Numbered from the stretch's first letter, positions 1 through 8,475 are shown. The stretch: 13,118 bases of DNA from Verrucomicrobiota bacterium (GCA_005887855.1 VBQB01000074.1:1-13118); one strand, 5' to 3'. A program made the numbers and translations. The notes: generated from the letters alone by a model not told the origin.

Positions 1-141
1 TCAAAGGAATGGTCGCAGAAGAACTTGGGCGTGTCGATTGGAGCGGCGAACCTCGCGGCTACGCTAACTTCGGAGGAAATAGATCTGGAGGTTAAGAAAG
101 TTCCATCTGGCGGCATTCCCAATGCCTCGATTGCCAGCTGA
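1..141 (+). CDS. C-terminal end of an unrecognised protein (partial)
   Basis: Frame 1 is open from the window edge to TGA at 139-141, giving 46 residues. The end reads ...EIDLEVKKVPSGGIPNASIAS. I do not recognise the family, and there is no membrane segment or metal motif in the visible part. The last 13 codons lie inside the 93-bp direct repeat that recurs at 12580. In that second copy two upstream codons change (GGC to CGC and GGC to TGC) and one Ser codon differs silently (TCG to TCT). The repeat therefore carries a coding 3' end, not just spacer. That it is a real gene end is inferred from the open frame and the stop just before non-coding sequence. Confidence 0.5.
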   Translation, partial: SKEWSQKNLGVSIGAANLAATLTSEEIDLEVKKVPSGGIPNASIAS

Positions 142-194
142 GGAAGTCTAATAAATCGATTGCGCTACTCAGGGCGTTAAGTATGGGATCTCAA
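102..194 (+). repeat. 93-bp direct repeat, copy 1
   Basis: Positions 102-194 match 12580-12672 in the same orientation at 89 of 93 bases. The differences are at 109, 112, 129 and 150. The unit covers the last 13 codons of the gene ending at 141 plus 53 bp of downstream spacer. At its right edge the sequence switches abruptly to a permease tail, whereas copy 2 runs into the secreted-protein gene at 12674. It could be a duplicated target site, a recombination scar or a segmental duplication. No integrase or transposase is visible to explain it. Confidence 0.85.
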
Positions 195-277
195 TGAGCG
201 TAGCCTTGCTAGCAAGTTACGTCCCGGCACTGCGGGCGACGAAGGTCGATCCAATGACGGCCCTACATTATCAATAA
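194..277 (+). pseudogene. C-terminal tail of a MacB/FtsX-type ABC permease (fragment)
   Basis: An ATG at 194 opens a 27-codon frame ending with TAA at 275-277. Its residues include LLASYVPALRATKVDPMTAL, the characteristic last residues of MacB/FtsX-like permeases (P-A-x-R-A-T-K-V-D-P-M-x-A-L-R-Y), which are abundant in Acidobacteria and Verrucomicrobiota. Nothing upstream in this frame belongs to the permease, because the 93-bp repeat abuts it directly. This is a truncated remnant whose ATG lies at the junction. It cannot act as a transporter alone. Family identity is recognised from the motif; the truncation is seen directly. Confidence 0.65.
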
Positions 278-350
278 AGCCGATTCATTGTAACGGTCGG
301 CCGCGTGCATCGCCCGTTGACCTGCAGCCAGCCGACGCTGAGCTTCTAAA

Positions 351-1484
351 ATGTCCGTGACTCAGACCCAAGTGGTCCCCGCATTTCGCAGAACTACCGA
401 GACTTTCGCGGCTGGAGCGAAGACGCTCGAACAAAAGTATTTTGTTTCACCAGAGATTTTTGCGGAGGAGCAGGAGAAAATCTTTTCCAGATGCTGGATG
501 TTAGTCGGGCATCAGAGTCAGATCGGTAAGGGCGGGGATTATTTCACTGCGCAGGTGGCTGGCGAAAGTTTGATCATTATTCGCGATCAGCGCGGCACCG
601 TTCGCGGGTTTTACAATGTTTGTCGTCATCGCGGGACGCGACTCAGGGAAGACGCATGTGGACATGTGTCGGCGATTCAATGTCCGTACCATGCGTGGAC
701 GTACGGACTTGATGGGCGATTGATCGGCGCGCCGCATATGAATGAAGTTCCGGGTTTTGATAGGGCGGATTATTCACTGCACGCGGCGAACCTTGGATTA
801 TGGGAAGGATTCATCTTCGTCAACCTGGCGGAATCCCCTACTCCCCTGGAAGAATGGTTTGCCCCCTTGACCAGAAAATTTTCTCACTGGAATCTGCCGA
901 CGCTGCGCTCGGCGAAACGGATCGATTACGATGTGCAAGCCAATTGGAAGCTGATCTTCGAAAATTATTCGGAGTGCTATTATTGTCCGGGAGTGCATCC
1001 GGCCCTCTCGAAATTATCGCCGTATAATTCAGCGGAGAACGATCTCGCCGAAGGGCCGTTCCTCGGTGGTTTCATGCGAATCACGAAAGGCAACAGCCTC
1101 ACCATGACCGGCAATGCCTGCGCGTTGCCGGTGGGCGACGTCAATGCCGAGGATTTTCACCGCGTTTTCTACTACTCCATTTTCCCTAACATGCTGCTGA
1201 GCATGCATCCGGATTATGTGATTGTGCATCAGCTTCGCCCGCTGTCGCCGGAACGGACTTTAATCCATTGTGATTGGTTTTTTCATCCAGAAGCGTTCGA
1301 GCGAAAAGATTTTAAACCACGTGACGCAATCGAATTCTGAGACATGACTAACAAGCAGGACTGGCACGTGTGCGAGTTGAGCCAGCAAGGAATCGAGTCA
1401 CGCGCGTATCAACCCGGTCCGTATTCGCCACGGGAAAGTATCCCGGCGGCGTGGGATAGGGAGTATCTTCGTTTCATGAAGTGA
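351..1484 (+). pseudogene. Rieske non-heme iron oxygenase, alpha subunit, with in-frame TGA
   Basis: The ATG at 351 opens a frame whose product begins MSVTQTQVV. The Rieske [2Fe-2S] motif is intact around residues 91-115: C-R-H-R-G...C-P-Y-H-A-W. The catalytic-domain motif ENYSECYYCPGVHPAL follows, with H216. The usual first iron-binding His is Y211 (TAT, one base from CAT). Codon 330 is TGA at 1338-1340, exactly where relatives have the Trp of an EFWDxTNxQDW motif. The same frame then continues for 47 codons (DMTNKQDWHVCE...YLRFMK) to TGA at 1482-1484, giving a normal family length of 377 residues. The Asp just after the stop is the expected carboxylate iron ligand, so the truncated 329-residue product would lack it. 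Such enzymes hydroxylate aromatic or quaternary-amine substrates using a separate reductase, and none is nearby. Two independent lesions of active-site residues suggest a recent pseudogene. A sequencing error at the TGA is the alternative. Confidence 0.85.
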
Positions 1485-2019
1485 AGCGAAACGTGATTTG
1501 TTAAAACGCTACATCGTTACAACGGAAGGTGAATCGGCCGCTCCGCCGGGCGATGTTAAGGTTAGCCCCGAAAGCTTTCGGGGGCTGTTGTTAGCATCGA
1601 GCGACGACAGCTTGATCCACCTCCACCCATTTCGTCCGCGTTACCTATCGCGCCGTAGTCTCGACCTAGGCGGATTCGCTGTTAAGACTCCTAATATTTG
1701 ACTGCGGCGTCTTATGGAAGCGGCTGCGACGAGTTTCTCGAAGCGCGCCACGCGTCGGCTGAACGGACATATTGCGCTTGATTGCTCGGCGCCGGTTCGA
1801 GATCGAGACTACAAGGAGGGAACATTCCCGCGTAATCAATAGAATGCGCGAGCAAAGCCCGAAGCGAAGCGGCTGGCATACTCCAAACTGAACCGTGCGA
1901 TCGCACCTTTCGTCAATCAGTGTTCACTATACCATTTTTCAGTATTTTCGGCGTCGTTCCTGACCCGATTAACGACAGGCTCGACTTTCTTCCCGAAAAG
2001 ATGTAGAAACCTCAGTTCC
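1485..2019. other. Spacer between Rieske remnant and export cassette
   Basis: This 535-bp stretch holds no intact gene. An 11-bp-arm palindrome at 1564-1586 (AGCCCCGAAAG / CTTTCGGGGGCT) could fold in RNA but has no T-run after it, so I do not call it a terminator. A decayed minus-strand gene occupies 1712-1906 (separate entry). The roughly 110 bp before the ATG at 2020 are relatively AT-rich around 1920-1950 and probably contain the promoter of the downstream cassette. I cannot fix a convincing -35/-10 pair or a strict sigma-54 -24/-12 site there. Confidence 0.5.
1712..1906 (-). pseudogene. N-terminal remnant of an 'IDYAGLFPP' hypothetical protein
   Basis: Reading the minus strand gives SLRALLAHSIDYAGMFPP, then CSLDLEPA and YVRSADAW. 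I recognise this as the conserved N-terminus (L-R-x-L-L...I-D-Y-A-G-L-F-P-P...Y-x-R-S...D-A-W) of an uncharacterised family found in Verrucomicrobiota, Acidobacteria and Planctomycetes. After DAW the frame turns nonsensical and stops at 1712-1714. The neighbouring frame reads ARFEKLVAAAS, which looks like the family continuing after a short deletion. The rest of the protein, which should be several hundred residues, is missing. It is a frameshifted and truncated pseudogene. Family recognition is from memory of the motif; its biochemical role is unknown. Confidence 0.55.
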
Positions 2020-3108
2020 ATGCCCAGTACAAAGTCAGTTTCATACGACAACCTGATCGTGTGCGCGTGCGGGGCTCACGAATACATGGCGCGCGGTGCG
2101 GTCGACGCTGCGCTTTTCAGGGGCGAGTTGGATTCAAAATGGAAGCAATTTCTCCGCTGCATGGAAGCCAAAAAACGCGCCGACGAACTGGATCTGGACT
2201 TGGACGACTCCGCCATTGCCACGGCAGCAGAAGCTTTTCGTTATGAACACGATCTGATCACTGCGGAGGAGACGGAAGCATGGCTGGTGACACGACGGCT
2301 CACACTTGATGATTTCAGCGACTACTTTACCCGGCAATATTGTGCCAGCACGCTCAATGAAAAGATTGTTCCGGAGGAAGTTGAATACACTTCCGCGTCG
2401 TCGGAACTACGCCAGTTATTCGTGACGGAATTGATTCTATCCGGAGAATTGGACCGGATGACGACTGAGTTGATATGGCGTCTGGCTGCTCGTTGCGCCG
2501 CGAAAGATTCCGATCCGGATGCGATCGCGGGCGAAGAACGAAAGTTTTTCGATCGCAACGAGGTTGAATCGGCGCAACTTTCCAATTGGCTGAAGCGACT
2601 TGGACGCGATTCGCAGTGGTTCAATGAAATGGTGGTGATGGAAGCAGCATATCGCCAGCGGTGTGACACCGTGCTTGTCCCGCAAGCGCGTCAACGCGAA
2701 TTGGTGATGCTACGATTGCCTCTGACGCGATTCGAAACTGAAGTAATCGAGCTGGAATCGCGCGATGCCGCCAAAGAAGCGCTGTTTTGTGTGCGTGAAG
2801 ACGGCATGTCAATGGAGGAAGTTGCCATGGAAGGGCGCTACCCATATCGCCGTGCGGATTTTCTCATGGAAGAAATTCCCGTCGATGCCCAGCAAAGATT
2901 TCTAAGCGTATCAGCGGGAGATGTGCTGGAACCGGTCGTGCGCGGCGACGGATTCGAACTGTGTCGTATTGTCAAAAAGATCGAGCCGCAACCGGAGGAT
3001 CCGAGTGTTAGATTGCGAATCGAGCAGCGGCTCCTTGATCGGCATTTCTCCGAGCTCGCCAGCAAGTACGTACAATGGCGACTTGGTGTTTCCATTTCAG
3101 CGGAATGA
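2020..3108 (+). CDS. PpiC/SurA-like (parvulin-type) protein of the peptide export cassette
   Basis: The product has 362 residues with no signal peptide or membrane segment, so it is probably cytosolic. The N-terminal 230 residues are helical and acidic, like the chaperone lobe of SurA-type proteins. Residues about 240-330 resemble a divergent parvulin domain: a helix with AKEALFCV, then IPVDAQQRFLSVSAGDVLEPV and a closing strand FELCRIVKKIEP. A C-terminal helix ends YVQWRLG. The classical GGdLG loop of active parvulins is absent, so prolyl isomerase activity is uncertain and a binding or chaperone role is as likely. It overlaps the transporter start by ATGA (3105-3108), which implies translational coupling. 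I infer that it holds or delivers the precursor peptides, or assists transporter assembly. The ribosome-binding site before the ATG at 2020 is weak. Confidence 0.7.
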   Translation: MPSTKSVSYDNLIVCACGAHEYMARGAVDAALFRGELDSKWKQFLRCMEAKKRADELDLDLDDSAIATAAEAFRYEHDLITAEETEAWLVTRRLTLDDFSDYFTRQYCASTLNEKIVPEEVEYTSASSELRQLFVTELILSGELDRMTTELIWRLAARCAAKDSDPDAIAGEERKFFDRNEVESAQLSNWLKRLGRDSQWFNEMVVMEAAYRQRCDTVLVPQARQRELVMLRLPLTRFETEVIELESRDAAKEALFCVREDGMSMEEVAMEGRYPYRRADFLMEEIPVDAQQRFLSVSAGDVLEPVVRGDGFELCRIVKKIEPQPEDPSVRLRIEQRLLDRHFSELASKYVQWRLGVSISAE

Positions 3109-6100
3109 AAACTCAAGATAGCGAAATTCTGCGGCGTTCATCGGTGTTCCGGTTTCTTTCTGACGATCATTTTGGCGCGATTGAGCCGCTGTTGCAGGAA
3201 GAACACTACGATTTTGGTGACGTAATCGTAAAACAGGACGATCAGGCCGATTCATTTTACGTTTTAACTAGAGGACGCGCGCGCGCGCTGAAGATCAAAC
3301 CAAATGGTGAGGAAATCCCATTGGGGGTGTTGAAACCAGGCGACTCGTTCGGAGAAGCCGCGTTGTCTGAGGGTGGAACGCGAAACGCGACCGTGCGCTG
3401 TAGCACGGCGGTAGATCTTCTACGGATCGATCGCGACGACTTTCTGCGGCTCGTCCATCGCGTGCCCGAGTTGAAGCAGTATGTCGAGACGACCGGACGT
3501 AGTCGGGCCCTGCAAAGCTTCCTTTATCAGTTCAGCAATTTCGGCCGACTTCCAACGCCTGTGTTGCGCAGCATGATCGACAAACTGAGGCGAATCGCAT
3601 TCGAAAAAGGCAGTCTCATCATCCGTGAAGGAGACGACGCCGGACCACTCTATGTGATTGAAAAAGGAAGGGCGCGCGCCTTTGCCAGAGTCGACGGACG
3701 CGAGCGCAATCTTGCGTTCTATCGCGCGGGGGATTTTTTTGGTGAACTGTCGATCTTGAACGGCTCACCGCGCGCGGCGTCGGTGGAAGCATCCACCGAT
3801 TGCCAATTGCTCGCGCTCGATGCGAAGTCAGTGAAGGACTTACGCCGCCGATTCCCTGAGTTTAGCAAGTTGCTGAGCGAGCGGCTCGCGCTTTACCAGG
3901 CAAAAACGGAAGCACGCATTCCGTTAGATTTCACAACCGAACTGCTGCCTGCGGAGACACAGGTTCACGACAAGGTGGAGTTGGACGGTCAACAACCGCT
4001 TGCTGAGGGCGAAGAGAAAGAAGAGCCGTTCGCCGACGAGCGGGGCTTATTCCGCAAACGCGGCAAACGCATCCGCAAGATCGATCACATCATGCAAATC
4101 GACGAGATGGATTGTGGCGCGGCGAGTCTCGGGATGATTTGCCGGCATTTCGGTCGGAAGGTAAGTTTGGCGCGCATTCGGCAGCTCTGCCACACGGCAA
4201 CGGACGGCACGAGCCTGAAGGCGCTTTCTCGCGCTGCAACCGAACTCGGATTGGCGGCGCGCGCATTGAAAGTCTCGTTCCGCAATCTCCCAATGATGCC
4301 GCTGCCAGCCATAGTACATTGGGAAGGCAATCACTGGATCGTTCTCCATGATGTTGATGAGCAGTTTGTGCGCGTGGCCGATCCGGCGCTTGGCCTGCGG
4401 AAAGTTCCGCGTCGCGAATTTGAAGCAAAGTGGACGGGTTACGCGGCGCTGTTCGATTACACGCCAGCATTCGAGCAAGCTCCGGAAAGCAAGCCAACGC
4501 TGGCGTGGGTCTTTCCATTCCTCGCGCGCTTTAAGGTCGTCTTGCTTCAAGTCCTGGGCCTGGCCGTCGCCGTAAGTTTCCTTCAACTGCTCTTTCCGGT
4601 GTTCACGCAGATGGTGGTGGACAAGGTCATTGTCGAAAATGATATCGGTCTGCTGACGACGATTCTGCTCGGCATGCTCGCCGCGCTCGTCTTCGTGCAA
4701 CTCGCCACCCTCGCGCAAGAATATTTGCTCGCCTTTGCCGCCGTGCGGCTCGACACCGCGGTGCTTGATTTCTTGAGCCGGAAACTTCTCTCGTTGCCGA
4801 TGACTTATTTCACAAGTCGTCGGACAGGCGACATTCAACGCCGGCTTGATGGGGCGAGGCAAGTTCGACAATTTGCAGTTCAACAGGGAATTGGCGCATT
4901 GCTGGCGCTAATCTTTCTCTTCGGCGCTCTTATTTTAATGGGGATGTACAGTCCGCTCCTCATGCTTGCCTTCCTGGCAACGACACCGCTCTATGTCGGG
5001 TTAATGATTTTTTCGGTGAAAGTGCTTCGCCCCTTGTATCAGGGCACGGAAGAAAGCCAGGGTAAATACAGTTCGCACCAAATCGATGCGATCAAGGGCA
5101 TCGAGGCAGTGAAGGCGGCGTCCGCCGAGAGCGCATTTCGTGACGCTATGCTTAACGAATTTCTCTCCGTTTCGCAAAAGCTATTCAAGGCCAGCTTCAT
5201 CACGATGTCGTATGACAGTGTCCTGCAGAGCATAGGTCTTCTCTCCACCGCGATTTTCTTGTGGGTGGGCGCGACACAAGTGATTCACGGGCACTTGAGC
5301 GTCGGTGGATTTGTCGCATTTAGCTCGCTGACGGCAATGGCGTACGCAGGAATTTTGCGCGCGCTCGGAGTTTGGGACAGCCTGCAATTCGCCGCCGTCC
5401 TCCTGAATCGCCTAAACGACATTTTTGAGCAAGAGCCGGAGCAAGGCCATGACCGTTCCCGTCTCATCCCGGTGCATAGCTTGGAAGGGCATATCGAGCT
5501 GCGCGGAGTCAGTTTCAAATACGGCGGACCCGAAGCACCTGATATTTTGAAAAATATTACGCTGAATCTCGCGCCGGGACGCATGGTCGCATTCGTGGGC
5601 CGCAGCGGCTGTGGCAAAACTACGCTGGTCAAGTTAATTGCCGGCCTGCTGGAACCCACGGAAGGGACGATCTTTTTCGATAATGTCGATCTAAAGACGC
5701 TCAATTATCGCGATGTGCGCCGGCACATCGGAACGGTGCTTCAGGAAAATCACATGTTTAACGAAACGATCGCGCGCAATATCTCGTTTGGCGATCCAGA
5801 GCCGGATCTCGATCGCATCCTTGCCGCCGCTCAAGCCGCCGCGGCGCACGATTTCATCATGCGCCTCCCGCTTGGCTACGAGACAAAGATTGGCGAATCG
5901 GGTCTTTCTCTCTCCGGTGGTCAGAAGCAACGCATCGCCATCGCGCGGGCAATCTACAACAATCCTCCGGTCTTGATCTTTGATGAGGCAACGAGCGCGC
6001 TCGATACAGAATCGGAACGCGCGATCCAGGATAATCTTGGGCGGCTAATGGCTGGCCGCACAACCATCGTGATCGCCCATCGACTAAGCACGATTCGCGA

Positions 6101-6218
6101 AGCGCATTCGATTGTGGTGCTCGAACAGGGGAGTGTCGCCGAGGTCGGCTCGCATGATGAGCTGATGGCGCAACGCGGTCTTTATTATTACCTTTCGAGC
6201 CAGCAGCTAGGAATCTGA
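3105..6218 (+). CDS. Peptidase-containing ABC exporter with two N-terminal cyclic-nucleotide-binding domains
   Basis: I chose the ATG at 3105 because it overlaps the stop of the upstream gene as ATGA. An in-frame ATG at 3075 would add ten residues. The 1037-residue product contains, in order: CNB domain 1 (about 10-125, cassette GDSFGEAAL...TRNATV near 79-97); CNB domain 2 (about 135-260, FGELSILNGSPRAASV near 212-227); a charged linker; a C39 peptidase (about 320-450) with Q331, C337 in MDCGAASL, H410 in GNHWIV and D426 in ADPALG; a six-helix transmembrane domain (about 465-780); and an ATPase domain with Walker A at 832 (GRSGCGKT), LSGGQ at 936, D960-E961 and H992. All catalytic residues are present. 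C39 transporters cut double-glycine leaders and export the peptide. The tandem CNB fusion is an uncommon arrangement and suggests gating by cAMP or cGMP. The small GG-leader ORFs downstream are the obvious substrates. Confidence 0.95.
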   Translation: MKTQDSEILRRSSVFRFLSDDHFGAIEPLLQEEHYDFGDVIVKQDDQADSFYVLTRGRARALKIKPNGEEIPLGVLKPGDSFGEAALSEGGTRNATVRCSTAVDLLRIDRDDFLRLVHRVPELKQYVETTGRSRALQSFLYQFSNFGRLPTPVLRSMIDKLRRIAFEKGSLIIREGDDAGPLYVIEKGRARAFARVDGRERNLAFYRAGDFFGELSILNGSPRAASVEASTDCQLLALDAKSVKDLRRRFPEFSKLLSERLALYQAKTEARIPLDFTTELLPAETQVHDKVELDGQQPLAEGEEKEEPFADERGLFRKRGKRIRKIDHIMQIDEMDCGAASLGMICRHFGRKVSLARIRQLCHTATDGTSLKALSRAATELGLAARALKVSFRNLPMMPLPAIVHWEGNHWIVLHDVDEQFVRVADPALGLRKVPRREFEAKWTGYAALFDYTPAFEQAPESKPTLAWVFPFLARFKVVLLQVLGLAVAVSFLQLLFPVFTQMVVDKVIVENDIGLLTTILLGMLAALVFVQLATLAQEYLLAFAAVRLDTAVLDFLSRKLLSLPMTYFTSRRTGDIQRRLDGARQVRQFAVQQGIGALLALIFLFGALILMGMYSPLLMLAFLATTPLYVGLMIFSVKVLRPLYQGTEESQGKYSSHQIDAIKGIEAVKAASAESAFRDAMLNEFLSVSQKLFKASFITMSYDSVLQSIGLLSTAIFLWVGATQVIHGHLSVGGFVAFSSLTAMAYAGILRALGVWDSLQFAAVLLNRLNDIFEQEPEQGHDRSRLIPVHSLEGHIELRGVSFKYGGPEAPDILKNITLNLAPGRMVAFVGRSGCGKTTLVKLIAGLLEPTEGTIFFDNVDLKTLNYRDVRRHIGTVLQENHMFNETIARNISFGDPEPDLDRILAAAQAAAAHDFIMRLPLGYETKIGESGLSLSGGQKQRIAIARAIYNNPPVLIFDEATSALDTESERAIQDNLGRLMAGRTTIVIAHRLSTIREAHSIVVLEQGSVAEVGSHDELMAQRGLYYYLSSQQLGI

Positions 6219-6230
6219 ATTGATTCGGCA

Positions 6231-7347
6231 ATGATTTCCCAATTAACTCAACGCGGCTCCATTGATGCAGAATCCGAAATGTCGCCGCAGGAGCCGCCAC
6301 CTTGGATCATCCGGTCGACAGCGTGGCTATTGATGGCGGCGTTTCTGGTTGCGCTGCTCATCGCCATTGTGATGCGACTGCCGGAAACGGTGCCGCGTTA
6401 CCGTCGACGAGGGCCAACCTGTAAACGCCGGCGAGGAGTTGTTTGTTTTGCGCTCTGACGAGATCCGCGGCTGGGATACCCAGTTTCGGACTCTCACCGA
6501 GGATTTACGCAGCAAGGAAGAAAGTCTCACTCAATATGAGACTGCTTACGTTGCGCAACTTGAGATCAAGAAGGCCGAAATCGAGCAGGCAAAAAGCGAA
6601 GTAAAATTCCGCGAGAATCACGCGGCTACGAGCCGCGACCTCGTCTCGCGCATGGAGAAATTAGCCAAGCAGGGCGGTGAATCGGAAATCGATCTTGTAA
6701 AGTTGAAACTCGATTTAGCCGGCTCCGAAAAAGATTTGAGTGTCGCTCAGAGGACCGTGCAGCAGGTAAATCTCGACCGCGAGCGAATGGAAACGGAGCA
6801 CGCGCGCCAACGGGGCGAACAGCAGTCCGACATTGAAAAGTTAAAGATGCGCATCGGCGCTTTAAAAACCGACCTGGAAAATACCCACCAAAACTTACTG
6901 ACAGTTCGCAGTCCATATGAGGGCGTGATCATTTCCATGGACCAACGGACTGTGGGCAGCGTAGTGCAGCAGGGTCAGGTGCTTTGCCAGCTCGCTCGGA
7001 AGGAGGCGAAACCACGCGCCCGGATGACCTTGAACGAAACCGGTCTCCCGAAGCTCGCCGTTGCTCAGCATGTGCGCTACTTTTTCGAAGCTTTTCCATA
7101 TCAGCGTTATGGCGCGGTGACCGGAAAGCTTGACTGGATCAGCCCGTCAGCGGTCACTTCCAGCGATGGTTCGCATTTCATAGCGCTGGCCTCACTTGAC
7201 CGTTCTGTGATCTCTCCACGTGCGGGACAAATTTTGCCTCTGCGCGTCGGAATGCGAGGAGAAGCGCACATCATCGTCGGCAGGCGGACGCTGATTGAAT
7301 ATGCGTTCGAACCGATTCGGCAGTTGCGTGAAAGTATGAAACAATAA
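6231..7347 (+). pseudogene. HlyD-family membrane fusion protein, internal deletion and frameshift
   Basis: The N-terminal part starts at ATG 6231, 12 bp after the transporter. It has a proline-rich stretch, one membrane helix (AWLLMAAFLVALLIAIVM) and then LPETV. Here the frame breaks. The next frame, open from about 6400, resumes with RVTVDEGQPVNAGEELFVLR, a half-lipoyl (biotinyl-like) hairpin. A long coiled coil (6470-6890), the second lipoyl half TVRSPYEGVIISMDQRTVG and a beta-barrel/C-terminal domain follow, ending ...RESMKQ at 7347. In HlyD relatives about 20-30 residues separate the LPETV region from this hairpin, so a deletion of some tens of bases with a frame change is inferred near 6390-6402. 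The adaptor normally links the inner-membrane exporter to an outer-membrane channel. A product restarted at the ATG at 6439 would lack the membrane anchor. Confidence 0.85.
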
Positions 7348-7353
7348 TTCGCC

Positions 7354-8378
7354 ATGCGAGATCCGCTCTTCAGACTCAGAATCGAAGACCTGACCACAAG
7401 CAATGACGCCATGGCACGGTGTTTGCAGCTGGCGGCGCTTGCCGCAAAGTCAGAAGTGCCAATCGTGCTTCTCGGCGAGACCGGCACGGGAAAAACTTTG
7501 CTCGCTCATGCGATCCACAACTCGTCGGCGCGAGCAGGACGCCCGTTCATCGCATTTCAACGCCTCGGCGATCAGCGACACGTTGCGTGAGAGCCAACTG
7601 TTTGGCCATGAGCGCGGCGCTTTTACCGGCGCGCAACAAAGCGTTAAAGGCAAATTCGAGTTGGCCGATAGTGGCACGCTTTTTCTGGATGAGATCTCGG
7701 AAATGAGTCCGCTTGCCGAGGTAAAAATCTTGCGCGTCCTCGAGTACGGCGAATTTGAGCGGTTCGGCTCTGAACGAATGCTCACCTCCAACGCGCGAAT
7801 CATCTGCTCATCAAACTCTTCGTTGCGCGACCGAGTGCGACTGGGAAAATTTCGAGAGGACCTTTATCAGCGCTTAAACGGACTGACTCTACTCATTCCT
7901 CCACTGCGCGAACGGCTACAGGAACTTCCAGCACTGATTGCCGCAGAATTGAAAGCGGCTGGGTTGAAAGAAGGAAAAAACATCACCGCGATTCATCCTG
8001 AAGCGATGGACAAGTTGCCATGAGTGGCGCGGAAACCTTCGCGAGTTGAGTCACACGGTGCGAGCCATGACGTTGTTTTGCAATGGCTCGGTGGTTCTGC
8101 CCGAGCATGTCGTTTTTCCTCCCGATCTAGAACCAGATCGAGCTAGATCCGACAACGTCAAATCGGTTTCCATGTTCACCAGCAATAATAAAGAGCCCGG
8201 CGCCGCCATCGATCTCTCGCTGGAGAGTGCCGTTAAAAGGCACGTCCAGCTCGTCTTCGAGCAAGCAAACCAAAAGCAGCGACGGGCGGCAAAGTTGCTC
8301 GGTATTTCTCGCTCGGCGCTCGCCCGCCATCTCCGAGACGGTGGCCCAAAAGTAAAGCACGGGTGGTCTAAAAAATAA
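7354..8378 (+). pseudogene. Sigma-54-dependent (NtrC/PspF-type) activator, two frameshifts
   Basis: The ATG at 7354 lies 6 bp after the hlyD stop. Three successive frames together spell one activator of about 340 residues with no receiver or sensor domain, as in PspF. Frame one has Walker A GETGTGKT and ends at PFIAF near 7555. Frame two continues NASAISDTLRESQLFGHE, the sigma-54 contact loop GAFTGA (7617-7634), Walker B TLFLDEISEM and the REDLYQRLNGL region. Frame three resumes at 8019 with HEWRGNLREL and ends in a Fis-type helix-turn-helix (NQKQRRAAKLLGISRSALAR). The first break fits one extra T in a TTT run. The second fits loss of a few bases (five would restore the family spacing) between AMDKL and HEW. 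It probably controlled the peptide cassette. Either it is a pseudogene or the assembly carries indels. Confidence 0.85.
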
Positions 8379-8475
8379 ACGGGAGCGGTCTCAGAATGAA
8401 TTCAGACATTCCATCCGGTTCCAGTGGCGACTGTCTATTTTGGTAAAGATGCGCTGACTAAGTGCCTCCCGTTTA
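8376..8475. repeat. Inverted repeat with 10-bp perfect arms bounding the activator-to-peptide spacer
   Basis: TAAACGGGAG (8376-8385) is the exact reverse complement of CTCCCGTTTA (8466-8475), with 80 bp between. The left arm begins exactly at the activator stop codon. The enclosed spacer contains a smaller GAATG/CATTC hairpin and a 16-codon frame (ATG at 8396, TAA at 8444-8446, product ending SGDCLFW) preceded by GGAG. In RNA the arms would close a roughly 100-nt structured leader ahead of the peptide genes. In DNA they could be the ends of a tiny inserted element, though no clear target duplication is seen. Confidence 0.5.

Noticed and set aside
1338..1340. UGA read as tryptophan (alternative genetic code)
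   Set aside because: The intact PpiC-like and exporter genes end in TGA, and Trp elsewhere is TGG, so a standard code with a nonsense mutation is simpler.
1498..1701. 67-codon plus-strand frame starting with TTG
   Set aside because: It has no recognisable domain, runs through a palindrome, and lacks a clear ribosome-binding site. It is more likely non-coding spacer.
4047..4883. 278-codon minus-strand open frame opposite the exporter
   Set aside because: It lies wholly antisense to the C39 and membrane part of an intact, motif-rich gene. Its residues are rich in Arg, His and Glu with no recognisable domain, as expected of a shadow frame.
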